A DNA stretch of 64,000 nucleotides, from assembly GCA_947643665.1 (NCBI GenBank), contig CANRWW010000013.1, positions 1 to 64,000 on the forward strand. The letters run 5' to 3'. The DNA is from an uncultured Porphyromonadaceae bacterium. GTDB taxonomy: Bacteria > Bacteroidota > Bacteroidia > Bacteroidales > Muribaculaceae. A model generated the notes under the pieces. It was given only the letters and a program-made list of their open reading frames with translations, ran no database searches and had not been told where the DNA came from. Below, one piece after another: positions 44,436 to 54,313 of this stretch; the first letter of the stretch is position 1, and the number at the start of each line of letters is the position of its first letter. The translations under genes and the position numbers were made by a program.

Positions 44436-47198
44436 ATGAATCCTATTAAAATATTTACGTTAGCCGGGGCTATAATATCAAGTGCGGCAAATATTGCCAC
44501 CGCGAAGACCGCTAACGATACAGGCAACATCTATCTCTATCACAACAACAGTATAATATACGCTCACGAAGCCGCACTTGTAGACAGCATCGCCTGGGAA
44601 GAAAACGGCACACAAATATCACTTTATAACGCAGAGGGTGCGAGACTCTTCACCTCGGGGATAACAGAGGTAGACAGCCTTTCAACAAACTGCCACACAC
44701 CTAAGGCCGATGTCCTTGATGTGGTGTTCAACGAAGACGGCACTGCCACTGACATATCACCCATGGCAAACGCCATAACAACCGTAGCTTCCGAAAAACT
44801 CACGACATATTACAATCCTACATACGGCAGATATGCCGCACATTTCGACAATCCGTGGGCAGGGGCGGCAGCTGGATACTACCGCATTGATTATAAAAAC
44901 AACGAGGCTTTCAAGAGAGCCTTAGAAAGCGGCCACACTCTTGAGGTGGTGGTCATGGCTGATGAAATAAACAATTCAGAGGCAAAATTTTTCTCATCAC
45001 ATCAGGCCGGAGGTACAGGGCTGATGATCTGCAACAAGAATGACGGGCGCAAATTCAACTCATTCACATTCCTGCCTAACATTTCGGAAAGCAGTGCCAG
45101 CACATGGCGCTGGGCAAACAGCAATGTACAGCCTGTGCCACAGCAATATTACCATCTGGTAGCAGTCTACGACAAACATAACGAGACGGCAAGCATATAC
45201 GTGGACGGCGAACTGAAATGCACGACTCCCGCCAAAGGGAACTTGCGGCATGCCGCCGACAACAGCCAATGGTTTGGCATAGGTTGCGATCCCGGAGGCG
45301 ACAAGGGTGAACAGGCATGGCACGGAGACGTAGTGCTCGCACGCATATATGACAATGCCCTTACCGCATATGATGCAAAGGCATTATATGACCGACTGGC
45401 TGCCGGCGAAAAGGAACCGGAAGAAACCGAACTTCCAAAAGCCGGCGTTCTTGACATCGTATTCAACCCCGACGGCACCGCCACTGACATGTCGCCAATG
45501 GCAAATGAAGTGGAAACCATAGCATCAGACCGGTTATACACCTACTACAGCCCTGCTTTCGGAGGCTATGTAGCACACTTCAACAACGACTATGCCGGAC
45601 TTGCGACCGGATACTACCGCATAGACTATAAGGACAACGCCGTTTTCAAGCAAGCACTTGAAAACGGACATACACTGGAAGCCATATTCATGGCCGACAT
45701 TGATGTTCCCAATACCGAAGCTAAGTTCTTCTCCTCGCATGGAGCCGGCGGGACCGGGCTGATGATCTGCAACAAAAACGAGGGACGCACAGCAAACGCC
45801 ATCACCTTCCTACCCAATGTGACTGAAAACGGAGGTAGCACATGGCGTTGGGCAAACAGCGGTGTCGTGCCACAGAAAAATGTATTTTACCACGTTGTGG
45901 CTGTTTATGACAAGGATGCCCAGAAAGCACGCATATATGTAAACGGCATTCTGAAAGGTGAAGGGAACGCCCCCGGAAACTACCGCCATCCTGACCCTGC
46001 CACACTCCACTGGTTCGGCATAGGATGTGATCCCGGCACACGCAATGGAAATATTGTAGGAGAACAATCCTGGCATGGCGATGTAGCCATGGCACGTATC
46101 TACGACAAAGCCCTGACAGCCGACGATGCAGCCAATCTATGGAAGGCTGTAAAAAACAAAATCGAATACAAAGATCCCGAACTCGCACAGAATGTGCGCC
46201 TATACAGCCTCCCCGTAATACAGGGCAGGACTTACACAATCTATGGCAACGGATTCACGGAAAATGACATACTTGAGGTAACGACAACAGACAACACGCC
46301 TGTAAACACCAGCTATGCTGTAACAGACAAAGGACTGTCGCTGACACTGCCTGTAGATTTCACCACCGGTACATACCGCTTTGTCCTGCACCGCGGCGAA
46401 CAGCAACAGACGCTGGGAAATGCCACACTGACCGTAGTGGAATCCATGCCCAAAGGCGCCGAGATAATCGCACATCGCGGGCACTGGACAGCAGAAGGAG
46501 CAGTACAAAACTCACGTGCCTCCCTCCAGGCTGCCATGGACATCAAAGCCTATGGAGCTGAGACAGATATCTGGATCACGACAGATGACCACCTGATGAT
46601 AAACCATGACCGCACATTTAACGGTGTGACCATATGCGAATCCACATACGCACAATGTAAAGACCTTATCCTCAGCAATGGCGAAAAGATGCCACAGTTA
46701 CAGGATTTCCTTGATATCGTAAAAAATGCACCGGAAAACCCCACACGTCTCGTTATTGAGATAAAAGACCATGGCAACCGCACTCTTGACGAACGAGCTG
46801 CAGAAGCCACTGTAAAAGCAGTTGAAGAGAGCGGCATGAAAGGGGATGAGAAAATCAAATATATCTCTTTCAGCCAGGATGCCTGTAAGAAAGTCATAGC
46901 ATTAGAGCCAGAAGCAGAAGTGGCGTTCATATGCGCCAATGCAAACAACGCCCTTACACCGCAATCTCTTTTTAACCAGGGCTACCATGGTTTAGACTAT
47001 GAAATAGGGCTGCTCCGCAACAACCTGCGATGGATCAAGGAAGCCCACGACCTCGGCATAATCGTGAATGTCTGGACCGTAAACAATGCCTCCGACATTA
47101 TTGACATGATGCGGCAAGGTGTTGACTTTGTCACCACAGACAACCCTGAGACAGGACTTGACATCAAACACCATTTCGACTCCAACCAGCCGGAATAA
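44436..47198 (+). CDS. Secreted protein with two LamG-like domains and a glycerophosphodiester phosphodiesterase domain
   Basis: 920 aa with a signal peptide (MNPIKIFTLAGAIISSAANIATA). Two LamG/concanavalin-like domains (about 94-305 and 339-565) are close copies of each other, each opening with VFN-DGTATD-SPMAN and containing AKFFSSH-AGGTGLMICNKN. An Ig-like linker (about 570-665) follows, then a GDPD domain (about 670-915) with IIAHRGHW, the QNS asparagine, AETDIWITTDDHLMINHD and a closing VWTVNN: the catalytic His, Glu, Asp and His residues are all visible. The enzyme should hydrolyse glycerophosphodiesters or a related phosphodiester at the surface; LamG modules probably bind glycans. A strong terminator follows, and a sulfatase-maturase pair lies just beyond. 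Confidence 0.88.
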   Translation: MNPIKIFTLAGAIISSAANIATAKTANDTGNIYLYHNNSIIYAHEAALVDSIAWEENGTQISLYNAEGARLFTSGITEVDSLSTNCHTPKADVLDVVFNEDGTATDISPMANAITTVASEKLTTYYNPTYGRYAAHFDNPWAGAAAGYYRIDYKNNEAFKRALESGHTLEVVVMADEINNSEAKFFSSHQAGGTGLMICNKNDGRKFNSFTFLPNISESSASTWRWANSNVQPVPQQYYHLVAVYDKHNETASIYVDGELKCTTPAKGNLRHAADNSQWFGIGCDPGGDKGEQAWHGDVVLARIYDNALTAYDAKALYDRLAAGEKEPEETELPKAGVLDIVFNPDGTATDMSPMANEVETIASDRLYTYYSPAFGGYVAHFNNDYAGLATGYYRIDYKDNAVFKQALENGHTLEAIFMADIDVPNTEAKFFSSHGAGGTGLMICNKNEGRTANAITFLPNVTENGGSTWRWANSGVVPQKNVFYHVVAVYDKDAQKARIYVNGILKGEGNAPGNYRHPDPATLHWFGIGCDPGTRNGNIVGEQSWHGDVAMARIYDKALTADDAANLWKAVKNKIEYKDPELAQNVRLYSLPVIQGRTYTIYGNGFTENDILEVTTTDNTPVNTSYAVTDKGLSLTLPVDFTTGTYRFVLHRGEQQQTLGNATLTVVESMPKGAEIIAHRGHWTAEGAVQNSRASLQAAMDIKAYGAETDIWITTDDHLMINHDRTFNGVTICESTYAQCKDLILSNGEKMPQLQDFLDIVKNAPENPTRLVIEIKDHGNRTLDERAAEATVKAVEESGMKGDEKIKYISFSQDACKKVIALEPEAEVAFICANANNALTPQSLFNQGYHGLDYEIGLLRNNLRWIKEAHDLGIIVNVWTVNNASDIIDMMRQGVDFVTTDNPETGLDIKHHFDSNQPE

Positions 47199-47216
47199 CA
47201 TCTGAATCTTATATTT

Positions 47217-47262
47217 CTGCCCGCAAAACCCAAAATCACCATAGGTTTAGCGGGCAGTTTTT
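47217..47262 (+). terminator. Intrinsic terminator after the LamG-GDPD gene
   Basis: CTGCCCGC (47217-47224) pairs with GCGGGCAG (47250-47257), the inner AAACC/GGTTT extends the stem, and TTTTTC follows. Confidence 0.88.
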
Positions 47263-47360
47263 CTATATCCTCATATTATCCCTTTTTTGTATCCGGCATT
47301 TCCACAGGAGAGTAACACGTATTTTTGGAATCTTTATTTTCCAAATCGGTTATATTTGAC

Positions 47361-47368
47361 TATTTTTG
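47361..47368 (+). promoter_or_regulatory. -7 box of the sulfatase operon
   Basis: TATTTTTG matches TAnnTTTG, 29 bases before ATG 47398. A TTTT lies 20 bases upstream as a weak -33. Its position excludes the longer track start at 47287. Confidence 0.6.
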
Positions 47369-47397
47369 TATGCGGAAACCAATGCATTGTCACTACC

Positions 47398-48951
47398 ATG
47401 AAAAAGATAACGTTCACAGTGGGAGCCGCGCTCATGGCAACCATGACCTCCTGCCGCACAGACAACAACAAACGTCCTGAGAAAAGCGAAACGCCCAATA
47501 TCATTGTCATCCTGGCTGATGACCTCGGTTTCGGAGATGTCAGTTTCTATGGTTCAAAGACCATTTCCACCCCGAATATCGACAGCCTTGCCCGTGGAGG
47601 CGTATGCTTCAACAACGGATATGCATCCTCATCCACATCTACCCCCAGCCGCTATGCGCTGCTTACCGGAATGTACCCATGGCGCGACGATATAAAAATC
47701 CTGCCGGGTGACGCTCCACTTGTGGTATCCACCAACCAGGAGACGCTTCCAAAAATGATGCAGAAAGCCGGATACGCCACAGGCGCCATAGGGAAATGGC
47801 ATCTCGGCATGGGAAATGGTACAGTGAACTGGAACGACACCATACGCCCTGGAGCACGCGAAATAGGATTTGACTACTCATGCATCATAGCTGCCACCAA
47901 CGACCGCGTACCCACAGTATATGTGGAAAACGGCGGTGTCGTAGGCCTTGAAGCCGACGATCCGATATATGTGGACTACGAGAAGAACTTTGAAGGCGAA
48001 CCCACAGCCCTGGAAAACCCTGAGATGCTGAAAATGCATTGGGCACATGGCCACCAGAACTCCATAGTCAACGGCATACCACGCATAGGTTACATGAAAG
48101 GTGGTACAAAAGCCCGCTGGACCGACGAGGATATGGCAGATTATTTCGTCGGCAAAGTGAAAGAATTCCTTCAAGAAAACAAAGAGCGGCCGTTCTTCCT
48201 CTATTACGGGCTACATGAGCCTCATGTGCCGCGTGCGCCACACTCGCGTTTTGCAGGAACAACCGGCATGGGACCCAGAGGTGATGCAATAGCCGAAGCA
48301 GACTGGTGTGTGGGAGAATTGATGAAAGAGCTGGAGCGGCTCAACATTGCAGACAACACACTAATAATTTTCACAAGCGATAATGGTCCGGTGCTTAACG
48401 ACGGATACCTTGACCAGGCACGCGAACTTGCCGAAGCACGCGGACACAAACCTGCCGGCGGCCTGCGAGGCGGCAAATACAGCCTCTTCGACGGAGGCAC
48501 ACATATCCCCCTCTGTGTATATTGGAAAGGCAAAGTGAAACCTACCGTAAGCGACGCGCTCTTCTGCCAGATGGATATAATGGCCTCACTTGCCGAACTT
48601 GTAGACGGTGAAATATCCGACACCCTTGACAGCAAGCCACTGCTCAACACCTTGCTTGGCAACGACCTCAAAGGTAGGGAACATCTGGTAATCGAAAATC
48701 AAGGCAAACTGGGGCTGCGCATGGGTGATTACGCATATCTGCCTCCATATACCGGTCCCGAGACAAACCAGACGGGCAACGAACTTGGAAACCTCGGCAC
48801 TGAGGGACTGTTCAATCTCAAGGAAGATCCGGCACAGACAAACAATCTTGCCGCAACCGACACAACACTTCTGGCACAAGCCAAGAAGATATTCAGCCAC
48901 GAAACAGACGGTTTCTACCGCCCGTTTGTAGAGGAGATCCCGCTTAAATAA
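47398..48951 (+). CDS. Serine-type S1 sulfatase, lipoprotein
   Basis: 517 aa from ATG 47398. The signal peptide ends at a lipobox-like MTSC, so it is probably a lipoprotein. The alkaline-phosphatase-fold sulfatase core has the calcium-site IVILADDLGFGD, the formylglycine signature STPSRYALLTGMYP with Ser81 in place of cysteine, IGKWHLG and IFTSDNGPV. Serine-type sites are converted to formylglycine only by anaerobic radical-SAM maturases, and exactly such a gene follows 23 bases later. Likely substrates are sulfated host glycans (mucin, glycosaminoglycans) or plant/algal sulfates; the subfamily cannot be told by eye. Confidence 0.93.
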   Translation: MKKITFTVGAALMATMTSCRTDNNKRPEKSETPNIIVILADDLGFGDVSFYGSKTISTPNIDSLARGGVCFNNGYASSSTSTPSRYALLTGMYPWRDDIKILPGDAPLVVSTNQETLPKMMQKAGYATGAIGKWHLGMGNGTVNWNDTIRPGAREIGFDYSCIIAATNDRVPTVYVENGGVVGLEADDPIYVDYEKNFEGEPTALENPEMLKMHWAHGHQNSIVNGIPRIGYMKGGTKARWTDEDMADYFVGKVKEFLQENKERPFFLYYGLHEPHVPRAPHSRFAGTTGMGPRGDAIAEADWCVGELMKELERLNIADNTLIIFTSDNGPVLNDGYLDQARELAEARGHKPAGGLRGGKYSLFDGGTHIPLCVYWKGKVKPTVSDALFCQMDIMASLAELVDGEISDTLDSKPLLNTLLGNDLKGREHLVIENQGKLGLRMGDYAYLPPYTGPETNQTGNELGNLGTEGLFNLKEDPAQTNNLAATDTTLLAQAKKIFSHETDGFYRPFVEEIPLK

Positions 48952-48974
48952 CACATGACCAAAACAGAAACAAT

Positions 48975-50207
48975 ATGCCAACGGACAATCCACAACCACT
49001 GCATACACCTTTTTCCGCACCGCTATACATCATGGCAAAACCGGCGGGACCATCATGCAACCTCGCGTGTGAGTATTGCTATTATCTAGAAAAGAAAGAT
49101 CTTTTCGAGCCAAAGCAACGCCCGATCATGACCGACGCCACGCTGGAGCAATATATCCGTACATATATAGAAGCCCAGACAACAAATAGGGTGGAATTTG
49201 TATGGCACGGAGGGGAAGCCACACTGCGGCCATTGTCATTTTTCCGCCGGGCAATGGAACTTCAGAAACAATATGCCGCCGGACATGATATATGCAACGC
49301 CCTACAGACCAACGGCACGCTCCTGACACCCGAATGGTGCCGGTTCCTGCATGACAACAACTGGCTTGTGGGAATTTCCATTGACGGCCCCCAGGAGTTC
49401 CATGACGAATACCGCCGCAATCCATTGGGAAAACCGACATTCCTGAACGTCATGAAAGGGATACGCCTGCTCCAGCAGTATAATGTGGAATGGAACGCCA
49501 TGGCTGTGGTAAATGACTACAACGCCGATCATCCTCTTGAATTTTACCGTTTTTTCAAGAATATAGGATGCCGCTACCTGCAGTTCACCCCGATAGTGGA
49601 ACGTGTGAAACCTGATGGCCGTCTTGCCACACCGCTTGACAACTGCGGCGAGCTGACGGAAATGTCTGTCACCCCGGCGCAATGGGGGAAGTTTTTATGT
49701 GACCTGTTTGATGAATGGATAAAGGAGGATGTCGGCAAAGTATTCGTGCAGATTTTCGACTCCACTCTTGCCAACTGGGCCGGGGTAAGCCCCGGTTTAT
49801 GCACCCTTGACACCAACTGCGGGCATGCGGCGGTAATGGAACACAATGGCGACGTGTATTCCTGTGACCATTTCGTATTTCCGCCATACAAGCTCGGCAA
49901 CATACATCACGATTCAGTCATATCAATGATGGGAAGTGAGCGCCAGTTGAAATTCGGAACTGCAAAAAGCGCCACCCTTCCGCGCCAGTGCCGTGAATGC
50001 CGCTGGCTTTTCGCCTGCCATGGCGAATGCCCCAAAAACCGGTTCTGCATTACTTCCGACGGCGAATCGGGTCTGAATTACCTGTGCGAAGGCTACCGCA
50101 TGTTCTTCACCCATGTAGAACCCTACATGGACTACATGAAAAAGGAACTTGATGCCAAAAGGCCACCAGCCAACGTGATGCAGGTTTTGGAACAGCTGAA
50201 AAAATGA
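48975..50207 (+). CDS. Anaerobic sulfatase-maturating enzyme (radical SAM, SPASM)
   Basis: 410 aa radical-SAM protein that oxidises the active-site Ser or Cys of sulfatases to formylglycine. The [4Fe-4S] SAM cluster is bound by Cys28, Cys32 and Cys35 (CNLACEYCYY). SIDGPQEFHDEYR is the family's catalytic-aspartate region. The C-terminal SPASM domain has its cysteines in CTLDTNCGHAAVM, YSCDHFVFP, CRECRWLFACHGECPKNRFC and NYLCEGY. It directly follows the serine-type sulfatase, its evident client; it may also serve other sulfatases in the genome. Its 3' end meets the convergent porU gene with no gap. Confidence 0.96.
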   Translation: MPTDNPQPLHTPFSAPLYIMAKPAGPSCNLACEYCYYLEKKDLFEPKQRPIMTDATLEQYIRTYIEAQTTNRVEFVWHGGEATLRPLSFFRRAMELQKQYAAGHDICNALQTNGTLLTPEWCRFLHDNNWLVGISIDGPQEFHDEYRRNPLGKPTFLNVMKGIRLLQQYNVEWNAMAVVNDYNADHPLEFYRFFKNIGCRYLQFTPIVERVKPDGRLATPLDNCGELTEMSVTPAQWGKFLCDLFDEWIKEDVGKVFVQIFDSTLANWAGVSPGLCTLDTNCGHAAVMEHNGDVYSCDHFVFPPYKLGNIHHDSVISMMGSERQLKFGTAKSATLPRQCRECRWLFACHGECPKNRFCITSDGESGLNYLCEGYRMFFTHVEPYMDYMKKELDAKRPPANVMQVLEQLKK

Positions 50208-53200
50208 TCAGCGTCCGCGGCGCACTACCATCTTGGCCGGTGCGGCAGAGCCATAACGCAATCCTATATTGAAATATGTCTCTATGGTGTAAAGGCCATC
50301 CGGGACAATATCGCCGCCTGTAGTCCTGAGATCCCACCGATATGGGAATGTCACCCCATTTTCAGTAAATACCACCTTGCCGGAAGCATCCTTGACAATC
50401 AGACGTCCCACAGGGATATCACCGGAATCACAATCAAGATTTATGGTAGCTTCCGTAGAGGCCGGATACTCTTCCACAGAGAGCTTTGCCTGCCCTGCCA
50501 CATTCACGACAGTGAAATTTATGGTACGCTCAGTACTCTGGCCGGCATAATTTTTCACTTTCAAGGTGAGCGTGTGGTAACCGTCGGCAATATCCGTAAG
50601 CGGAAGTTCAATAGTGCCCCCACCCTCTGTATCTGACTTGAATACAAGCGGTGCATTTGCGAACATGCGCGCTCCACCATCAAGCGCAAGCGAGGCAGAC
50701 TGCCCTAAAATAGCGCTATGGCCTGCCACCACAAACTGATTCGGTGCAATCTCGGCATGGAACATAAGATCGCCTGTGACAACATCACCATCGGCAAATT
50801 TACTGTCGTTGATATACATGGATGTTATTTCAGGCAATGTATCGTCACCGGTTTCCGGCATGCTCCCGGAAATTTCAACAGTAATATTTTCTACAGAACC
50901 GGAAGCCTGCATACCGCCATCATCGCTTGAGGCGATAAAAGTCATGCGGTTGGCTTTGCCAGGACGTTGTGGGGCCGGCATTACGACCGAAAATCGGAAA
51001 CGCCCATTTTCCACCTTGTCAAGTGTCTCAAAAATTATCTCATCCGCCATAGGCACCTCATAGCCCAGCCAGCTGTTTTCCATCGAAGTATTACCGACAT
51101 TCAGTACTTTCGCGATCCGGCTTCCATCAAAAAGACTGAGCGTCACATCACCGTTGAAATCAGTAACGACATTTCCTTCCCGATCAGTCACACATCCCCC
51201 TATTACCACCTTTTCGGCAGAAGAGAGCGACACCGGCACGGAACTGTCAAACGGTTCTCCATTTACATCCGTAATATTCATCACAAATTGCGGCCGGTGG
51301 ATCCTGATCTCAGGATCTCCAATAAGATTATAGGACAGTGTATTGATTATCAAATCATTGTTCATTGACTGCGGAGTGCTTACAGAACTTCGGCAGGCTA
51401 GACGGAACACATCGCCGGCTGTAGTGCCCCCAGTGGCACTGTAAAAGTATTTTCCGGCTTCCACATTCATCACCTGGTTCTTCTCCTTGAAGACCTCCCT
51501 GAGAGCGCCTATGACAGCAATGGATCCGCCATTAGGCTTGTAAAGGGCAACTTCTCCTATATTATCTCCGGGATGGTCGAAATATAATGCTCGGCAGGTT
51601 GCAAACACGGTAAACGGAGGCATATCGTAATCGGTCTGTTGCACAAGGTTTATATCCCATATAGGCTCCGAACCGAAAGAATATGGTGTCGCGTGCCCGC
51701 TATATGACCAATATCCTACCCCTTTCGACAGCATGTTTGATATGTACCTGTGCAATTCGTCGGCATGTCCATTGTTTTTGGGGAAAATGGTATTGTAGCC
51801 TTTATATACAACCGTGGAAGGAGCCGCATGCATGATTGCCGAATCCAGCATCTGGGAATCTCCCATATGCCCCAGCGCATCACCCTTATCGCACATGAGC
51901 AATGCGGAATTTACTGCGCGGGCAGAGGGGGGAGCCGACATGTAACGTATGGTCTTATCAACCACCGCACATGCATCGCCAATGTTTTCTGCCGGGATGC
52001 GCGCCACATTCACATCCATATGACGGGTATATATGTTGAAAGGCTCCTCGTCACTGTCCTCAGCCATCATACCGACAAAAGAATCTGTGATATAGCTTTT
52101 TGAACGATGACCGCTTAATCTGAAATCTTCCTGTTGCAGAAGAGGGATATGTGTTTCCCTGAACTCCTGTCTCCCGCCATTGGGTATATCGCGGCTGTCG
52201 TAACTTCCTGCACCGAAAAGCAACACCGATTTGAGCTTACCCGGCTCACGGTCATAGAGCATCTTCACAAACCGACGCAAAGCGGTAACATGGGGAGTAC
52301 CTGATGAAAATTCATTATATACATCATCCTGGCACACCACAGCGACATCAATCCCGTCAATATCGCGATGAGCCTGCGCCAGACGTTCAGCCTCCTCATA
52401 CATCCGCCTTGATGATATGACGATCATTCTCGGAACGGCAAGCGCATGCAGGTTCTGGCAAGCGACCTCTTCGGCAAAAGAAACAGGAAGCAGCTGGCTG
52501 TCAGGGTCAAATGCGACTATTGACGCCGGATTTCCTGAAGCTACAGAATATGCGGCCGGAGAAAAGACCTCTTTAAGATACGGCACAACGGCATCTGCCG
52601 ACAATTCCCCGCTGCAATCTGACACTTCAAAACTGCGTATATTATACGGATCCGACACATCCCAGACCATCATATCCTGAATGTTGGTGGGGATTTGTAT
52701 ACGGCTCCCTTGCGAAAGACGACTGTAGGCCATTCTCTGCTGGCCACCGCTGAAAGTATTGTCACGTTCATAAGTAACCGTAAAATAATCAAGCGCTCCG
52801 AAATTGATATACGGCAACGAGGAAGCATCAAAAACGACACTGTATAGCCCGTCGGGGGATGAGGCGGGGAAATCCTTACCCACCCAGTTCAAACCGTTAT
52901 ATACATAGGAAGAGAGACTTGTGGCTGGAACCGTGATTTGGCCCGTAATTCCCGACGGAGGAGTTATGACTACGTTTCCTGAAATGCTTACCTGGAATGC
53001 AGCTGCCATCTGCACGTATATTCCTGTCCCATCAAGAAATCCCGGCATTTCAAATGAATATGCCTGCCTCCGTTCATCCACAAAACTGCTTCCGAAAAAG
53101 AATGGGCCTATTTCACCCTTATTGCTTGTCTCTTCTTCGTAATGCACCATGCCAAAACCACTTGTAACTGCGGGGAAATCGCCAGTATCTCCTGACGCCG

Positions 53201-53693
53201 GGATCTTCTGCGGTTCTTTTCCGTCATATGCATCAGTCAGGAAATATGTACCGAAATCAGCATAAAAATTTCTGGTAACACGCACAGGAATGTTAATGCC
53301 TGTGGCGGATGATCCATTCTGGTAGATATCATTACGCACATCAGCTTCACCATAAAATATGAGCTTCTCCCCATGCCTGATTGCAGGCACAGGCGGAAGA
53401 TCGTCAGGTGTACGTTCTGTCAATTTATAGTCAGACAGCGATACCGCCGGAAAACCGAACACCGCCACTTTCGAAGGATCGGCAAAGCCCATCTCCTTAA
53501 GTTCGATATCGGTAATCTGGTGCATACCGGTATCTTTTACCTTGATTTTAACCCAACGCCCTTTGCTCAGACGTGAATCACCGGCAAAATAACCGGAAGA
53601 GAAAGCGGCGGCATCTACAGAGACAGCCGCCAATATCAATATTACCGCAAACCTAATATATCTGCGTATGTTTTTCCAGAAGGTGTTATTCAT
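50208..53693 (-). CDS. porU: T9SS sortase PorU-like, gingipain-fold (C25) protein, copy A
   Basis: 1161 aa. Signal peptide, then an N-terminal domain (SRLSKGRWVKIKVKDTGMHQ, PSKVAVFGF), a C25 peptidase domain (about 400-790) and C-terminal Ig/FlgD-like domains ending in a sorting-domain-like tail. The catalytic dyad is His about 665 in YWSYSGHATPYSF and Cys about 697 in FATCRALYFDHP; they are 33 residues apart, as in gingipain RgpB (His211, Cys244). PorU removes the C-terminal sorting domain of T9SS cargo and links cargo to surface lipopolysaccharide. It overlaps the preceding FAH-like gene by 4 bases in a rex-FAH-porU unit. A second homologue lies at 55026. Which one is the true sortase is undecided. 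Confidence 0.85.
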   Translation of the reverse strand: MNNTFWKNIRRYIRFAVILILAAVSVDAAAFSSGYFAGDSRLSKGRWVKIKVKDTGMHQITDIELKEMGFADPSKVAVFGFPAVSLSDYKLTERTPDDLPPVPAIRHGEKLIFYGEADVRNDIYQNGSSATGINIPVRVTRNFYADFGTYFLTDAYDGKEPQKIPASGDTGDFPAVTSGFGMVHYEEETSNKGEIGPFFFGSSFVDERRQAYSFEMPGFLDGTGIYVQMAAAFQVSISGNVVITPPSGITGQITVPATSLSSYVYNGLNWVGKDFPASSPDGLYSVVFDASSLPYINFGALDYFTVTYERDNTFSGGQQRMAYSRLSQGSRIQIPTNIQDMMVWDVSDPYNIRSFEVSDCSGELSADAVVPYLKEVFSPAAYSVASGNPASIVAFDPDSQLLPVSFAEEVACQNLHALAVPRMIVISSRRMYEEAERLAQAHRDIDGIDVAVVCQDDVYNEFSSGTPHVTALRRFVKMLYDREPGKLKSVLLFGAGSYDSRDIPNGGRQEFRETHIPLLQQEDFRLSGHRSKSYITDSFVGMMAEDSDEEPFNIYTRHMDVNVARIPAENIGDACAVVDKTIRYMSAPPSARAVNSALLMCDKGDALGHMGDSQMLDSAIMHAAPSTVVYKGYNTIFPKNNGHADELHRYISNMLSKGVGYWSYSGHATPYSFGSEPIWDINLVQQTDYDMPPFTVFATCRALYFDHPGDNIGEVALYKPNGGSIAVIGALREVFKEKNQVMNVEAGKYFYSATGGTTAGDVFRLACRSSVSTPQSMNNDLIINTLSYNLIGDPEIRIHRPQFVMNITDVNGEPFDSSVPVSLSSAEKVVIGGCVTDREGNVVTDFNGDVTLSLFDGSRIAKVLNVGNTSMENSWLGYEVPMADEIIFETLDKVENGRFRFSVVMPAPQRPGKANRMTFIASSDDGGMQASGSVENITVEISGSMPETGDDTLPEITSMYINDSKFADGDVVTGDLMFHAEIAPNQFVVAGHSAILGQSASLALDGGARMFANAPLVFKSDTEGGGTIELPLTDIADGYHTLTLKVKNYAGQSTERTINFTVVNVAGQAKLSVEEYPASTEATINLDCDSGDIPVGRLIVKDASGKVVFTENGVTFPYRWDLRTTGGDIVPDGLYTIETYFNIGLRYGSAAPAKMVVRRGR

Positions 53694-54280
53694 CTTATTT
53701 TCAAGTCTATCACAGGCATTCCGTTAAGAGTGGCGGAAATACGTGTGCCGACCACCGGTTCTACATGAAGCGGTGTGCGGCATGGGACAATCATGTCTCC
53801 GGTCTTCAACATCATAAACCTGCTTGTCAATGCCACCGTATCATCTATATGCATCATTGCAGCAGACAAAGATATTTCATCTTTTCCGTCAAGGCATATC
53901 GTGAAATTGCCATCGGCAGGAGCCGCAATTACACGCCCAGGAGCGATAGCTCCGTCAAAATTGGCTCCAAATGCGCCACAGGGTGCCCCATCCGGCGGGA
54001 GAAGCCTTGCAACCAATGAAACATTTGTATAATAACGGTGTGCGAAACGTGGCTCAATCCATTTACCCAGACGGCTTATTATCACGACCGGCGCTATCTC
54101 AAGCCGCCATTTTGCAGCAAAATCGGGAACAAACAACGGCGTCCCATATCGAACCACTGCAGAATCCGTTAGCAGTGATGTCGGAAGACAGGCCGGTAAT
54201 GATGCCATATCTCCCTGAACTGCCATTTGCGCTGTTTCAGGCCATAGATCAAACGCTCTTTCTACCGCTATGATTTTCAT
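53690..54280 (-). CDS. Fumarylacetoacetate-hydrolase-fold family protein
   Basis: 196 aa, shorter than most FAH-family enzymes (about 220 or more). The C-terminal pattern MMLKTGDMIVPCRTP, then VGTRISATLNGMPVIDLKIR, resembles the LExGDxIxxGTPxGVG...G closing segment of the FAH fold, and RFAHRYYTNVSLVARL resembles its core. The usual metal-binding ExE/D triad is not obvious to me, so activity is doubtful. It lies 33 bases after rex and its stop overlaps the porU start (ATGA). Its connection to either neighbour is unknown. Moderately sure of fold, unsure of function. Confidence 0.6.
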   Translation of the reverse strand: MKIIAVERAFDLWPETAQMAVQGDMASLPACLPTSLLTDSAVVRYGTPLFVPDFAAKWRLEIAPVVIISRLGKWIEPRFAHRYYTNVSLVARLLPPDGAPCGAFGANFDGAIAPGRVIAAPADGNFTICLDGKDEISLSAAMMHIDDTVALTSRFMMLKTGDMIVPCRTPLHVEPVVGTRISATLNGMPVIDLKIR

Positions 54281-54313
54281 TGCTGTATATTAACATCCCC
54301 TTTGTAGCCTCAT

